This document shows positions 9,649-19,481 of a stretch of 64,000 bases of DNA, one piece after another. The stretch's first letter is position 1; every line of letters begins with the position of its first letter. The stretch is from Rhodobacter sp. 24-YEA-8 (GTDB lineage: Bacteria > Pseudomonadota > Alphaproteobacteria > Rhodobacterales > Rhodobacteraceae): NCBI RefSeq assembly GCF_900105075.1, contig NZ_FNSK01000001.1, forward strand, positions 1,315,001 through 1,379,000, in the 5' to 3' direction. The translations under genes were made by a program, and so were the position numbers. The notes beneath the pieces were generated by a model. It did no database searches. It was not told where the DNA came from and worked only from the letters and a program-made list of their open reading frames with translations.

Positions 9649-12600
9649 ATGAAGGGCGAAGAGTCGGTGACCGTGGAAAGCAGGACGGAGCGGGACAGCA
9701 CCGGAGAAAGTGCTGCGAACCGGGCATCCCCGGACCAAAACTCTGAGACTGCTGTGCCTGTCGCTCCCGATGAGACCGGGGATGGGGCTGGCGCCCTTTC
9801 GGCGGTTTCTCACACGTCTGAAGCATCTGAGGGCAGCGAGCGCCCGGGCGATACGTCGCCCCATATGGCTGATCCCGGCGCCTGGCCCCCCAATCCGACA
9901 CTGTGGGCGGAATACGGCCAGACAGCGGTGCCGCCGGCGCAGCCGCTGGTTGCGGGGCGGCTTGCCACAGCCATGAATGGCGGGCGGCCAGAACATCTTT
10001 TGCAGCCGGAACCCGAGGCCGGGCCCGCGCCTGAAACCCCTGGCCGAAAGGGCTTTCTGGCCCGCAGGGCCGAGGCAAGGAGGGCAGGCTACAGGAAACC
10101 CCGCGCCAGGATCGGATTGCGCCTTGGCATCGTCCTTCTCGGGCTTGTCGCCTTTGTCGGGCTTGCGGGATTTGTTCTGCTCGGGCGCAGCCTGGCGCTG
10201 CCGGTCTGGGCGGTGGCCTCGATCGAACAGCGGCTGAACGATCATCTGGGCCAGAGCCATTTGCCAGAAGGCAGCGCGATCTCGCTGGGAGAAGTTACGG
10301 TAATGGTCGCCCGCGACCTGTCGCCAAGCTTTTTCCTGCACGATCTGCGGCTGATCGACAGCAAGGGCGCATCCGTGCTGACGCTGCCGGAGCTCAGGAT
10401 CGAACTGGCACCCGCGCCGCTGCTGACCGGCCAGATCCGGCCCCGCCTTGTGCGGATGACGGGGGCACAGATTGCCGTAGCCCGCGATGCCGATGGCCGG
10501 ATCGCGCTCAGCTTCGCCGGGCTTTCGGGCAGCCCTGAAATGGGAACGCCCGCCGAGGTGCTGGATGCCCTGGACCGCATGTTCTCGACCGGCACGCTGA
10601 GCGATCTGGCGCTGGTCGAGATCGACGGGCTGGCGCTCACGCTGGATGATGCGCGGGCGCGGCGGAAATGGGAGCTGGGTGACGGCAGGCTGGTGATTGC
10701 CAATAAGGCGGAAAGCCTTTCGGGGGAATTGTCCCTGACGCTTTTGACCGGCGCGGATCCCGCACGGGCGATGCTGACGGTCGAAACCTCGAAAGCTGAC
10801 AGCTCGGCGCGGTTTTCCGCGACCGTGGACCATGTGGCCGCGCGCGATCTTGCGGTTCAGGCGGCACCGCTCGCGGCTTTTGCGGTGCTGGATGCGCCGA
10901 TTTCCGGGCGGCTGAGCGGCACGCTGGATGCCGAAGGCAAGCCCGGATTGCTGGCGGGGCGGCTTGCGCTCGGGCCAGGGGCGCTGGATCCGGGCGTCCT
11001 GCGCCCGGCTGGCGCAGAGGGTGCCCGGCCTGTGCAGGCGGCGGGAGATGGCAGCGATCAACCGGCACAGGCGGATGGCACAGAAGGCAATGGCCCACCG
11101 GCGCCGCCGCGCCCGTTTGAATTTGAAAGCGCCGTGGTCGAACTGCGCTATGATGCCGGATTGCAGCGGGTGTTTCTGGATGAGGTCAATGTCCAGAGCC
11201 CCTCGCTGCGGGTCACGGCCAGCGGAACGTCGGATCTGATGGATGATCAGGGCCAGCCCGTTGCGTCGGGGGCCTTGCCGAAAGCGGTGGTGACGCAGCT
11301 GCGCATTGGCGAGATGAAGGTCGATCCCGACGGGCTGTTCGAGGCACCGGCGCGGTTTTCCTCGGGTTCGGCGGTCTGGCGACTGCGGCTTGATCCCTTT
11401 GCGGTCGAGATCGGCGAGGTGGTTTTAAGCGAAGGAGAGGACCGGCTGGTTCTCTCAGGCCATGCCCGGGCCAATACGGATGGCACCTGGGCAGGGGCAG
11501 TCGATGTGGCGCTGAACCGGATCTCGACCGAGCGGCTGATCCGGCTCTGGCCGCTGATGGCGGTGCCGCGCACGCGATCCTGGCTTTCCGAGAATGTCGG
11601 TCAGGGCGAATTGACCGATGTGGCTGCCGCATTGCGGTTTCGCAGCGGCGAGGAGCCGCGTTTCGCGCTGGATTACGAATTTTCCGGCGCCGAAGTGCGG
11701 GTGGTGAAATCGCTGCCGCCGATCCGGAATGGCAGTGGCCGCGCGGCGATCCAGGACAACAGCTATACCCTGGTGATTGAAGAGGGCGAGATCACCGCGC
11801 CTGAGGCCGGCGCCGATGGCGCACGGATGCATGTCGATGGTTCGATGTTCCGGGTGCCCGATATCCGCAAGAAGCCCGCCGATGCCGAGGTGCGGCTGAT
11901 TGTCGATGCCGGGCTGACCGCGACGCTCTCGCTTCTGGATCAGGAGCCGTTCCGCTTCATTTCAAAAGCCGGGCGCCAGGTCGATCTGGGCGAGGGCCGG
12001 GCGCTTCTGGTGGCCGAGCTGCGCTTTCCGCTGAAGCCAAAGCTTTTGACCGAGGACATTGCCTATGACGTCACCGGCCGCATTCTCGATTTCCGTTCCG
12101 ACCGGCTGGTCGCGGGCAAGGAGATCCGCAGCCCCGATCTGGCGGTAAAGGTCACTGCGGCAGGGATGGCGGTTTCGGGTGAGGGTACTATTGCCGGCGT
12201 CCCGGTCGTTGCGCGCTATACGCAGCCGTTTGGCAAGGATGCGGCGGGCAAGGCGAGTGTATCCGGCACGGCGCGGCTCAGCGATGATGGGCTGCGGCGG
12301 CTGGGGGTGCAGCTTCCGAAAGGATGGATTTCGGGCGAGACACGGGCCGCGATTGAACTCGCTCTGCCAAAGGGGGAGCCCGCAAGGCTGGTTCTGAAAA
12401 GCGATCTCAAGGGGCTTGGCCTTTCGCTGCCGCCGGTCGGCTGGAGCAAAGCGCGCGACAGCACCGGGCGGCTGCTGGTCGAGGCGGTGCTGGGCCAGGC
12501 GCCGGAAGTCACCAGGCTGGAACTGAACGGGCCGGGCCTCAGCGCAAAGGGGCGGCTGACGACAAAGGTGAATGCCGGGCTGGACCGCGCCAGTTTCCAG

Positions 12601-13506
12601 GAGCTGAAAGTGGGCGGCTGGCTGGATGCTGCGGTCGAACTTACCGGGCGCGGCAAGGGCGCTGATGTGGCGGTCAAACTGACGGGCGGCACCCTGGATC
12701 TGCGCGAATTGCCCAAAAGCAAGCCGGGATCGGGTGTGGGGGGCGCGGATGCCGGGTCTGGTGCGATAGAGGTCAATCTCGACAGGCTTGTGGTCACGGG
12801 CGGAATATCCCTGACCGGGCTCTCGGGCAGGTTCACCATGCGCCAGGGCGGGCTGGATGGCGGGTTCGTGGCTTCGGTCAACGGCAAAAGCCGGATTTCC
12901 GGCGCGACCATGCCCTATAAGGGCGGCACCGCGGTGCGGATCACCTCGGATGACGCGGGCCGGGTGATGGCGGCGGCCGGGCTGTTCGACATGGGGCGTG
13001 GTGGCTCGCTCGATATGACCATCCAGCCAAGGGATATGCCGGGCCAATATAGCGGCGTGGCAAGCGTCAGCAGCTTTTCGATCCAGAATGCCCCGGTCCT
13101 GGCCGAGCTGCTTTCGGCGGCCTCGGTCGTGGGCCTGCTGGAGCAGCTTCAGGGCGGCGGCATCCAGTTTTCCGAAGGCGATGTGTCGTTTATCATCCTG
13201 CCTGAAGGCGTTCAGATCGCCCAGGGCGCGGCGGTCGGCGCCTCGATGGGGATTTCCTTCGCAGGCTTTTATCATTCCGCCAGCAATTCGATCGACATCC
13301 AGGGCACCATCTCGCCGATCTATCTGCTCAATGGCATCGGCCAGATCTTCAGCCGTAAGGGTGAGGGGCTGTTCGGCTTCAACTACCGGCTTGCGGGCGC
13401 CGCGAAAAATCCGCAGATCAGCGTCAATCCGCTGTCGATTCTGACGCCGGGAATGTTTCGCGACATCTTCCGCCGGCCCGCGCCGGTGCTGAAGGGCGCC
13501 GGCTGA
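9649..13506 (+). CDS. Very large AsmA-like / DUF3971 (YhdP-type) membrane protein
   Basis: AsmA-like proteins are inner-membrane-anchored periplasmic bridges implicated in moving phospholipids to the outer membrane. The 1285-residue product has an unusual N-terminal stretch of about 155 polar, low-complexity residues, one membrane helix (about 158-182, GIVLLGLVAFVGLAGFVLLG), and then more than 1,000 residues of beta-rich repeats typical of DUF3971 and AsmA_C; its C-terminus ends in the hydrophobic DIQGTISPIYLLNGIG region. The start is uncertain: TTG 9595 and GTG 9667 are alternatives, and the ATG at 9649 has only an overlapping AGGA. queA follows after 12 bases and is probably cotranscribed. 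Confidence 0.85.
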   Translation: MKGEESVTVESRTERDSTGESAANRASPDQNSETAVPVAPDETGDGAGALSAVSHTSEASEGSERPGDTSPHMADPGAWPPNPTLWAEYGQTAVPPAQPLVAGRLATAMNGGRPEHLLQPEPEAGPAPETPGRKGFLARRAEARRAGYRKPRARIGLRLGIVLLGLVAFVGLAGFVLLGRSLALPVWAVASIEQRLNDHLGQSHLPEGSAISLGEVTVMVARDLSPSFFLHDLRLIDSKGASVLTLPELRIELAPAPLLTGQIRPRLVRMTGAQIAVARDADGRIALSFAGLSGSPEMGTPAEVLDALDRMFSTGTLSDLALVEIDGLALTLDDARARRKWELGDGRLVIANKAESLSGELSLTLLTGADPARAMLTVETSKADSSARFSATVDHVAARDLAVQAAPLAAFAVLDAPISGRLSGTLDAEGKPGLLAGRLALGPGALDPGVLRPAGAEGARPVQAAGDGSDQPAQADGTEGNGPPAPPRPFEFESAVVELRYDAGLQRVFLDEVNVQSPSLRVTASGTSDLMDDQGQPVASGALPKAVVTQLRIGEMKVDPDGLFEAPARFSSGSAVWRLRLDPFAVEIGEVVLSEGEDRLVLSGHARANTDGTWAGAVDVALNRISTERLIRLWPLMAVPRTRSWLSENVGQGELTDVAAALRFRSGEEPRFALDYEFSGAEVRVVKSLPPIRNGSGRAAIQDNSYTLVIEEGEITAPEAGADGARMHVDGSMFRVPDIRKKPADAEVRLIVDAGLTATLSLLDQEPFRFISKAGRQVDLGEGRALLVAELRFPLKPKLLTEDIAYDVTGRILDFRSDRLVAGKEIRSPDLAVKVTAAGMAVSGEGTIAGVPVVARYTQPFGKDAAGKASVSGTARLSDDGLRRLGVQLPKGWISGETRAAIELALPKGEPARLVLKSDLKGLGLSLPPVGWSKARDSTGRLLVEAVLGQAPEVTRLELNGPGLSAKGRLTTKVNAGLDRASFQELKVGGWLDAAVELTGRGKGADVAVKLTGGTLDLRELPKSKPGSGVGGADAGSGAIEVNLDRLVVTGGISLTGLSGRFTMRQGGLDGGFVASVNGKSRISGATMPYKGGTAVRITSDDAGRVMAAAGLFDMGRGGSLDMTIQPRDMPGQYSGVASVSSFSIQNAPVLAELLSAASVVGLLEQLQGGGIQFSEGDVSFIILPEGVQIAQGAAVGASMGISFAGFYHSASNSIDIQGTISPIYLLNGIGQIFSRKGEGLFGFNYRLAGAAKNPQISVNPLSILTPGMFRDIFRRPAPVLKGAG

Positions 13507-13518
13507 GGGGCGAGGCAG

Positions 13519-14556
13519 ATGCAGCTGTCCGATTTCGATTTTCACCTGCCAGAAGAGCTGATTGCGACCCGGCCCGCGCGGCCGCGGTCTTCAGCACGGC
13601 TTTTGCTGGCCGAGGGCGGCGGGATCCGCGATCTGCATGTGCGCGATCTGGTCGATATTTTCCGCCCCGGCGACCGGCTGGTGCTGAACAATACCAAAGT
13701 CATCCCGGCGCGGCTGACCGGCAGCCGCGCGCGTGGTGATGCGGTGGCGAAGATCGAGATCACGCTGATGGAGCCTTCGGCTGCCGGTGGCTGGCGGGCG
13801 CTTGCCAAACCTTTGCGCAAGGTGAACCTGGGCGAGGTGATCCGCTTTTCCGACCAGCTTTCAGCTGTGGTGGCGGAAAAGGGCGAGACCGATCTGCGGC
13901 TGGAGTTTTCTCTGACCGGCGCCGATTTCGATGCGGCGCTGCTTGCGGCCGGCACCATGCCGCTGCCCCCCTATATTGCCGCAAAACGCGCGCCCGATGC
14001 CGCTGATAATGATGATTACCAGACCGTCTTTGCCCGCCATTCCGGCGCGGTGGCAGCCCCGACCGCGAGCCTGCATTTCGACGAACCGTTGCTGGCGGCG
14101 CTGCGCGACAAAGGTGTGACTTTCACCGAAGTAACGCTGCATGTCGGCGCGGGCACCTTCCTGCCGGTCAAGGTCGACGACGTCAGAACCCATAAGATGC
14201 ATTCCGAATGGGGCGAGGTATCGGCCCGGGCCGCGGCCGAGATCGCCGCCACAAAAGCCGCAAGCGGGCGGGTGATTCCGGTCGGAACCACGGCGCTCAG
14301 GCTGATCGAAAGCGCCGCGCGAGAGTGTGGTGAAATCGCGCCCTGGTCGGGCTGGACGGATATCTTCATTTACCCGGGTTTTACCTTCCGCGTGTCGGAT
14401 GCGCTGATGACCAATTTCCATTTGCCGAAATCGACGCTTCTGATGCTTGTTTCGGCGCTTATGGGACAGGACAGGATGCGCGAAATCTATGATCATGCCA
14501 TCGTGAACCAATATCGCTTTTTCTCTTACGGCGACTCGTCGCTGCTGGTTCCTTAA
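13519..14556 (+). CDS. queA: S-adenosylmethionine:tRNA ribosyltransferase-isomerase
   Basis: Transfers and isomerises the ribose of SAM to preQ1 in the wobble position of tRNAs to give epoxyqueuosine. The 345 residues match the usual length, and family segments are all present: [18 protein letters not shown] at the N-terminus, [13 protein letters not shown] (about 54-66), [21 protein letters not shown] (about 170-190), [14 protein letters not shown] (about 207-220) and [16 protein letters not shown] (about 294-309) near the end. The ATG is preceded by GGGGCGAGG. Confidence 0.97.
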   Translation: MQLSDFDFHLPEELIATRPARPRSSARLLLAEGGGIRDLHVRDLVDIFRPGDRLVLNNTKVIPARLTGSRARGDAVAKIEITLMEPSAAGGWRALAKPLRKVNLGEVIRFSDQLSAVVAEKGETDLRLEFSLTGADFDAALLAAGTMPLPPYIAAKRAPDAADNDDYQTVFARHSGAVAAPTASLHFDEPLLAALRDKGVTFTEVTLHVGAGTFLPVKVDDVRTHKMHSEWGEVSARAAAEIAATKAASGRVIPVGTTALRLIESAARECGEIAPWSGWTDIFIYPGFTFRVSDALMTNFHLPKSTLLMLVSALMGQDRMREIYDHAIVNQYRFFSYGDSSLLVP

Positions 14557-14621
14557 CACCGCCCGCCAGCCCCTCCGGCCCGACCGGTGGAGCACAAGCC
14601 AATGCCTGACCGGAGCATGTG

Positions 14622-16013
14622 ATGCTGAGAGTCCTTTACACCACCTGGCCTTTGCTTCTGGGGGTGCTGCTGCTGATGGTGGGGAATGGTGTTCAGGGCT
14701 CGCTTCTGGGCATCCGGGGCACGATGGAGGCCTTTACGACCTTCCAGCTGTCCTTCGTGATGTCGGCTTATTTCCTCGGATTCCTGCTGGGCTCGCGCTA
14801 TGTGCCCGCGATGTTGCAGCATGTCGGCCATATCCGGGTGTTTGCGGCACTTGGCTCGCTGATCTCGGCGGTGCTGGTGGTCTATCCGATGGTGATCCAC
14901 TGGCAGGCCTGGGCGCTGATGCGGGTGATCATCGGCTTTGGCTTTGCCGGCGTCTATATCACGGCGGAAAGCTGGCTGAACGATACGGCAACCAATGAGA
15001 CGCGCGGCCAGGCGCTGTCGGCCTATATGATCGTGCAAATGATCGGCATCATCTCGGCCCAGGGGCTTTTGGCCATTGGCGACCCCTTTGGCTATGATCT
15101 CTTCCTGATCCCCTCGGTGCTGGTCTCGCTGGCCTTCCTGCCCTTGTTGCTGGCCACCTATCCCAGCCCGAAATTCGAGACCGGCCAAAGGCTTGGCTTT
15201 CGTGAACTTTACCGGATCTCGCCCCTCGGCTGCGTCGGCATTTTCCTGATCGGCGGCGTGTTCTCGGCGATGTTCGGGATGGCAGCGGTCTGGGGCTCGG
15301 TGAGCCTGTTATCGGTGGGGCAGATCGCCCTTTTCACCTCGGCGCTCTATATCGGCGGGCTGATTCTGCAATATCCGATCGGTCGGCTTTCAGACCGGAT
15401 TGACCGCCGCAAGATCATCGTGTGGCTCTCGGTCGTGGCAACGGTGATCATGGCAGTGGCGACAGTGTTCCCGCTGCCCTTCCCGGTCTATCTGGTGGTG
15501 GCGGCGCTTCTGGGCGGCATCACCTATCCGATCTACGGGCTGATCATCGCCTATACCAATGACTATCTGTCGAAAGAGCAGATGGCAGCTGCCTCGGCAG
15601 GGCTTTTGTTCATCAACGGCGTTGGCTCGATCTTTGGCCCGCTGATCGTCGGCTGGCTGATGGGGCGCGATGTGATGGGGCCGCGCGGCTTCTTCTTCTT
15701 CGTCGGCCTGCTTTATGCCGCGCTGGCGGGCTATGCCGCCTGGCGGATGACCAAGCGCGCAACCCCGGTGATGACCGGCGCCTATGCCAATATCGCGCCT
15801 ATGGCCTCTGCGGTCGCCTCGGTCGCGGCGGTTGAGAATGCAATCGAAATCAATCCCTCGCCCGAAAACCCCGAAGCCGCCGCCGAAGCCGCGCAGGCGC
15901 TGGTCATCCAGCGCGATCAGCCTGTTCCGCCGGCATCGGAGGAGAGCGCGCCGCAGCAGCAGGGCGACCAGGCGGCAGAAGATCGGGAAAATCCCGGTCA
16001 GCGCGATGCCTGA
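14622..16013 (+). CDS. MFS transporter, 12 transmembrane helices (YcaD-like)
   Basis: An inner-membrane major facilitator carrier with 12 predicted helices over about 400 residues and a charged, Ala/Pro/Glu-rich cytoplasmic tail of about 65 residues ending EDRENPGQRDA. The loop between helices 8 and 9, GRLSDRIDRRKIIVW, matches the MFS signature, and the N-terminal half resembles the YcaD branch (VMSAYFLGFLLGSRYVP). Substrate unknown. Translation probably starts at ATG 14622, with CGGAG six bases upstream, rather than the overlapping GTG at 14619. It sits 65 bases after queA and may share its transcript. Confidence 0.88.
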   Translation: MLRVLYTTWPLLLGVLLLMVGNGVQGSLLGIRGTMEAFTTFQLSFVMSAYFLGFLLGSRYVPAMLQHVGHIRVFAALGSLISAVLVVYPMVIHWQAWALMRVIIGFGFAGVYITAESWLNDTATNETRGQALSAYMIVQMIGIISAQGLLAIGDPFGYDLFLIPSVLVSLAFLPLLLATYPSPKFETGQRLGFRELYRISPLGCVGIFLIGGVFSAMFGMAAVWGSVSLLSVGQIALFTSALYIGGLILQYPIGRLSDRIDRRKIIVWLSVVATVIMAVATVFPLPFPVYLVVAALLGGITYPIYGLIIAYTNDYLSKEQMAAASAGLLFINGVGSIFGPLIVGWLMGRDVMGPRGFFFFVGLLYAALAGYAAWRMTKRATPVMTGAYANIAPMASAVASVAAVENAIEINPSPENPEAAAEAAQALVIQRDQPVPPASEESAPQQQGDQAAEDRENPGQRDA

Positions 16014-16076
16014 GGTTGCGCCCCGACGCCCCCGCTGACACTCTGGCCGCAAGACTGGCCGTCAGCGGAGGTGAAG

Positions 16077-16664
16077 ATGTCCGACCCGATCGAAGTGCTG
16101 CAATTCTGGATCGAAGAGATCGGCCCGCAGGGCTGGTATGCCGGTGGCGAAGAGATTGACGATGCCTGTGCCAGCCGGTTCGGCGAGCTGTGGCAGGCAC
16201 TGCAGGATGGCGGGCTGGAACATTGGATCGATGGCGCGGCCGGAACCCTGGCCTATCTGGTGATCGCCGATCAGTTTGCCCGCAACATCAACCGGGGCCG
16301 GGCAGAGGCTTTCGCGACCGACCCGCAGGCGCGGGCTGCTGCGCGCCGTGCGCTGGATGAGGGCTGGGATCTCGACGCACCCGAACCCGAGCGCCAGTTC
16401 TTCTATATGCCTTTTGAGCATTCCGAGGATCCGGAGGACCAGGCGCTGGCGGTGCAGCTGTTTACAGAGCGTATGCCGGAAAACCCCGAAAGCCTCCTCC
16501 ATGCCCGCGCGCATCAGGAAATCATCCGCCGTTTTGGCCGTTTTCCCTTCCGCAATGCGGCCCTCGGGCGCGAGACGACGGCAGCAGAGGCCGAATTCCT
16601 CGCAGCAGGGGCCTATCCCGCGCTGGTGGCAGAGATCCGTGGCAGCCATGCATCAGACGCATAG
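16077..16664 (+). CDS. DUF924 family protein
   Basis: A DUF924 member (195 residues), an all-helical TPR-like fold common in proteobacteria and lacking an established reaction. Family marks are the N-terminal VLQFWIEEIGPQGWY, ADQFARNINRGRAEAF (about 65-80), QFFYMPFEHSEDPEDQ (about 105-120) and the late HARAHQEIIRRFGRFPFRN (about 143-161). ATG 16077 has GGAGG six bases before it, better than GTG 16071. It lies 63 bases after the MFS gene. Confidence 0.88.
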   Translation: MSDPIEVLQFWIEEIGPQGWYAGGEEIDDACASRFGELWQALQDGGLEHWIDGAAGTLAYLVIADQFARNINRGRAEAFATDPQARAAARRALDEGWDLDAPEPERQFFYMPFEHSEDPEDQALAVQLFTERMPENPESLLHARAHQEIIRRFGRFPFRNAALGRETTAAEAEFLAAGAYPALVAEIRGSHASDA

Positions 16665-16692
16665 GGCTGCGGCGCCAGCTTTGTTGCTCCGT

Positions 16693-16710
16693 TAAACGAG
16701 ATTGTTTAAG
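16693..16710 (+). promoter_or_regulatory. Inverted repeat in the lpdA leader
   Basis: TTAAAC and GTTTAA are separated by six bases, 60 bases before the lpdA ATG. It could be a dimeric regulator's operator; the intervening length does not match the CtrA box. Function inferred only from symmetry and position. Confidence 0.3.
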
Positions 16711-16769
16711 GGTAAACCAGTTTTCCCGGGGGTGTTTTCCCAGGGCCAGTTCTTCTGAGGGAGGCGGAA

Positions 16770-18167
16770 ATGGCAGACTCGAATTTCGACGTGGTGGTGA
16801 TCGGCTCCGGCCCCGGCGGCTATGTGGCGGCGATAAGGGCGGCGCAGCTGGGCCAGAAAGTCGCGGTGGTGGAACGCGAGAACCTTGGTGGCATCTGCCT
16901 GAACTGGGGCTGTATCCCGACAAAAGCGCTGCTGCGGTCATCCGAGGTCTTCCATCTGATGCACCGCGCGAAGGAATTCGGGCTGAAGGCCGAGGGGATT
17001 TCCTATGATCTGCCAGCCGTGGTCGCCCGCTCGCGCGGGGTGGCGAAACAGCTTGCCAGCGGCGTCGGGCACCTTTTGAAAAAGAACAAGGTCACCGTGA
17101 TCATGGGCACCGCGAAACTTGCCGGCGGCGGCAAGGTGGCGGTCACCACCGATAAGGGCGCCGAGACGCTGGTCGCGAAAAACATCATCCTCGCCACCGG
17201 TGCACGCGCAAGAGAGTTGCCTGGGCTCGAGGCTGACGGAGATCTGGTCTGGTCCTACCGCCACGCGCTGGTCGCCAAACGGATGCCGAAGAAGCTGCTC
17301 GTCATCGGCTCCGGCGCCATCGGCATCGAATTCGCGAGTTTCTTCAACACGCTCGGCGCCGAGACCACCGTGGTCGAGGTGATGGATCGCATTCTGCCGG
17401 TCGAAGACGCCGAAATTGCCGCTTTCGCGAAGAAGCAATTCGTCAAACAAGGCATGAAGATCCTGGAAAAAGCGGCAGTGAAAAAGCTCGACCGCCATCC
17501 GGGCAAGGGCGTCACCGCCCATATCGAAATCGCCGGCAAAGTGGAAACCCAGGACTTCGATACGGTGATCTCGGCCGTGGGGATCGTCGGCAATGTTGAA
17601 AATCTTGGCCTGGAAGAACTGGGCGTGAAGATCGACCGCACCCATGTCGTGACCGATGAATATTGCCGCACCGGGGTGCCGGGCCTCTATGCCATCGGCG
17701 ATATCGCCGGCGCGCCCTGGCTTGCACATAAGGCGAGCCATGAAGGCGTCATGGTCGCGGAACTGATCGCGGGTCAGCATCCGCATCCGATCAAACCGGG
17801 TTCAATTGCCGGCTGCACCTATTGCCATCCGCAGGTGGCTTCTGTCGGCCTGACCGAGGCGCGTGCGAAAGAGCAGGGCTATGAGATCCGCGTCGGTCGC
17901 TTCCCCTTTATCGGCAATGGCAAGGCGATTGCTCTGGGTGAGCCCGAGGGCTTCGTGAAAACCGTGTTCGATGCGAAAACCGGTGAGCTGCTGGGCGCGC
18001 ATATGGTCGGCGCCGAAGTTACCGAGCTGATCCAGGGCTATGTGATCGGCCGCACCCTTGAGACGACCGAGGCAGAGCTGATGGAAACGGTTTTCCCGCA
18101 TCCGACGCTTTCAGAAATGATGCATGAATCGGTGCTGGATGCCTATGGGCGCGCCATTCATTTCTGA
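16770..18167 (+). CDS. lpdA: Dihydrolipoyl dehydrogenase (E3)
   Basis: FAD flavoprotein that reoxidises dihydrolipoamide in 2-oxoacid dehydrogenase complexes or the glycine cleavage system, reducing NAD+. The 465 residues show the FAD motif GSGPGGYVAAIRAAQLG (12-28), the redox-active disulfide GGICLNWGCIPTKAL (Cys43 and Cys48), the NAD-binding GSGAIGIEFASFF (about 181-193), the second FAD motif LYAIGDIAGAPWLAHKA (about 306-322) and the C-terminal catalytic HPHPTLSEMMHE-type dyad (VFPHPTLSEM). No E1 or E2 gene is adjacent, so the complex it serves cannot be told from the window. GAGGGAGG precedes the ATG. Confidence 0.96.
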   Translation: MADSNFDVVVIGSGPGGYVAAIRAAQLGQKVAVVERENLGGICLNWGCIPTKALLRSSEVFHLMHRAKEFGLKAEGISYDLPAVVARSRGVAKQLASGVGHLLKKNKVTVIMGTAKLAGGGKVAVTTDKGAETLVAKNIILATGARARELPGLEADGDLVWSYRHALVAKRMPKKLLVIGSGAIGIEFASFFNTLGAETTVVEVMDRILPVEDAEIAAFAKKQFVKQGMKILEKAAVKKLDRHPGKGVTAHIEIAGKVETQDFDTVISAVGIVGNVENLGLEELGVKIDRTHVVTDEYCRTGVPGLYAIGDIAGAPWLAHKASHEGVMVAELIAGQHPHPIKPGSIAGCTYCHPQVASVGLTEARAKEQGYEIRVGRFPFIGNGKAIALGEPEGFVKTVFDAKTGELLGAHMVGAEVTELIQGYVIGRTLETTEAELMETVFPHPTLSEMMHESVLDAYGRAIHF

Positions 18168-18468
18168 GCGCTGCTGAGTAGCCGCAAAGGCTTCGCCGAA
18201 CCGGATCGCAATGCAGGGGCATCCTGCAAGGGCTGAAAGATCCGGAACCGGCGAAACCGGGTGTGGCAGAAACAGACAGAAACCGGGGCGAGCGCCCTGG
18301 TTTCCGCAACTACCCCGTTATCACTGCACCGTGCAGACCGGCAGGCCGGGACGCCTCTGCCTGACCTGCGCCTCTGGCGGGCATATCCGGATCAGGACGA
18401 ATTCCGGTCTTCCTCCTGACTGAAACACCCCGTGCGGCGCGATCCGCGGTAAATCTCGGGGGCAGCTC
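18168..18468. other. Gene-free stretch between lpdA and the rpsB promoter
   Basis: About 300 bases without a convincing reading frame on either strand. It includes a weak hairpin-rich segment after lpdA (CCGGAACCGGCGAAACCGG near 18240), which may end lpdA transcription. The rest shows nothing I can identify. Confidence 0.4.
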
Positions 18469-18497
18469 TTGCGCATTTCTGAACGTGCAGCTATACG
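18469..18497 (+). promoter_or_regulatory. Candidate sigma-70 promoter of rpsB-tsf
   Basis: TTGCGC and TATACG are separated by exactly 17 bases, placing the transcript start near 18504 and leaving a leader of about 110 bases before rpsB. Alphaproteobacterial -35 elements often begin TTG, and position and strength suit a ribosomal protein operon. Confidence 0.55.
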
Positions 18498-18615
18498 CGC
18501 GGCACTTCACAGGCGGAGGCGGGCCTATGCGGGGAGACATCCTGCACAGGTCCACCGGTTGGGGCATCTGCTCTGAAATCCTCCGCTCAGGCGCAAACCG
18601 GAAAGGTATTTGGAC

Positions 18616-19377
18616 ATGGCGCTCCCCGATTTCTCCATGCGTCAGCTCTTGGAAGCTGGCGTTCACTACGGTCACCAGACGCAGCGCTGGAACCCGCGGA
18701 TGGCTGAGTACATCTATGGCGACCGTAACGGCATCCATATCGTCGACCTGACCCAGACCGTCCCGCTGCTGGACCAGGCTCTGAAAGTCGTGCGCGACAC
18801 CGTCGCCAAAGGCGGCCGTATCCTCTTCGTCGGCACCAAGCGCCAGGCTCAGAAGCCGATCGCTGAAGCCGCAGAGAAATGCGCTCAGTATTACATGAAC
18901 CACCGCTGGCTCGGTGGCACGCTGACCAACTGGAAAACCATCTCCCAGTCGATCCAGCGTCTGAAGCAAATCGACGAGACCCTTGCGGCAGGCGCAGAAG
19001 GCCTGACCAAGAAAGAGCGTCTGAACATGGAACGCGACCAGGCCAAGCTGCAGGCTTCGCTGGGCGGGATCCGTGAAATGGGCGGCGTGCCGGATCTGCT
19101 GTTCATCATCGATGTTGGTAAAGAAGATCTCGCCATCCTCGAAGCACAAAAACTGGGCATCCCGGTTGTCGGCATCGTCGACACCAACAACTCGCCCAAA
19201 GGCGTGAACTATGTGATCCCGGGCAACGATGACGCGGCCCGCGCGATTGCGCTCTATTGCGACCTGATTGCCCGCGCTGCTCTGGACGGGATGTCGGCTC
19301 AGCTCGGCGCTGCCGGTGTTGACCTCGGCGCGCTGGAAGCGGCGCCGGAAGAAGAAGCCACCGCCGAAGAGGCCTGA
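18616..19377 (+). CDS. rpsB: 30S ribosomal protein S2
   Basis: Small-subunit protein S2 (253 residues) with all family hallmarks: [20 protein letters not shown] at the N-terminus, [15 protein letters not shown], the [13 protein letters not shown] motif (about 98-110), and [12 protein letters not shown] (about 192-203), ending in an acidic tail EEEATAEEA. The ATG at 18616 with AAAGG upstream is preferred to the in-frame TTG at 18610. It pairs with tsf in the usual order; the roughly 110-base leader may carry S2 autoregulation (inference). Confidence 0.98.
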   Translation: MALPDFSMRQLLEAGVHYGHQTQRWNPRMAEYIYGDRNGIHIVDLTQTVPLLDQALKVVRDTVAKGGRILFVGTKRQAQKPIAEAAEKCAQYYMNHRWLGGTLTNWKTISQSIQRLKQIDETLAAGAEGLTKKERLNMERDQAKLQASLGGIREMGGVPDLLFIIDVGKEDLAILEAQKLGIPVVGIVDTNNSPKGVNYVIPGNDDAARAIALYCDLIARAALDGMSAQLGAAGVDLGALEAAPEEEATAEEA

Positions 19378-19481
19378 TCGGGCGTGGGGGCGCTTTCTGT
19401 GCCCCCGACCGTCACCGGGTTGTTGCACGGCGGGGATAGCCCCGCCGTGATCCGTTTCTACCTTTCCGAAGGAGCTGAGCT

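Noticed and set aside
9418..11061. Upstream extension of the bcp frame (over 500 codons)
   Set aside because: Lies antisense to the AsmA-like gene; bcp has a clear ATG and ribosome site at 9417.
11962..13545. A 527-codon minus-strand frame
   Set aside because: Antisense to the AsmA-like gene; composition typical of a shadow frame.
16693..16710. CtrA box in front of lpdA
   Set aside because: The two TTAA elements are ten bases apart rather than seven, so the consensus is not met.
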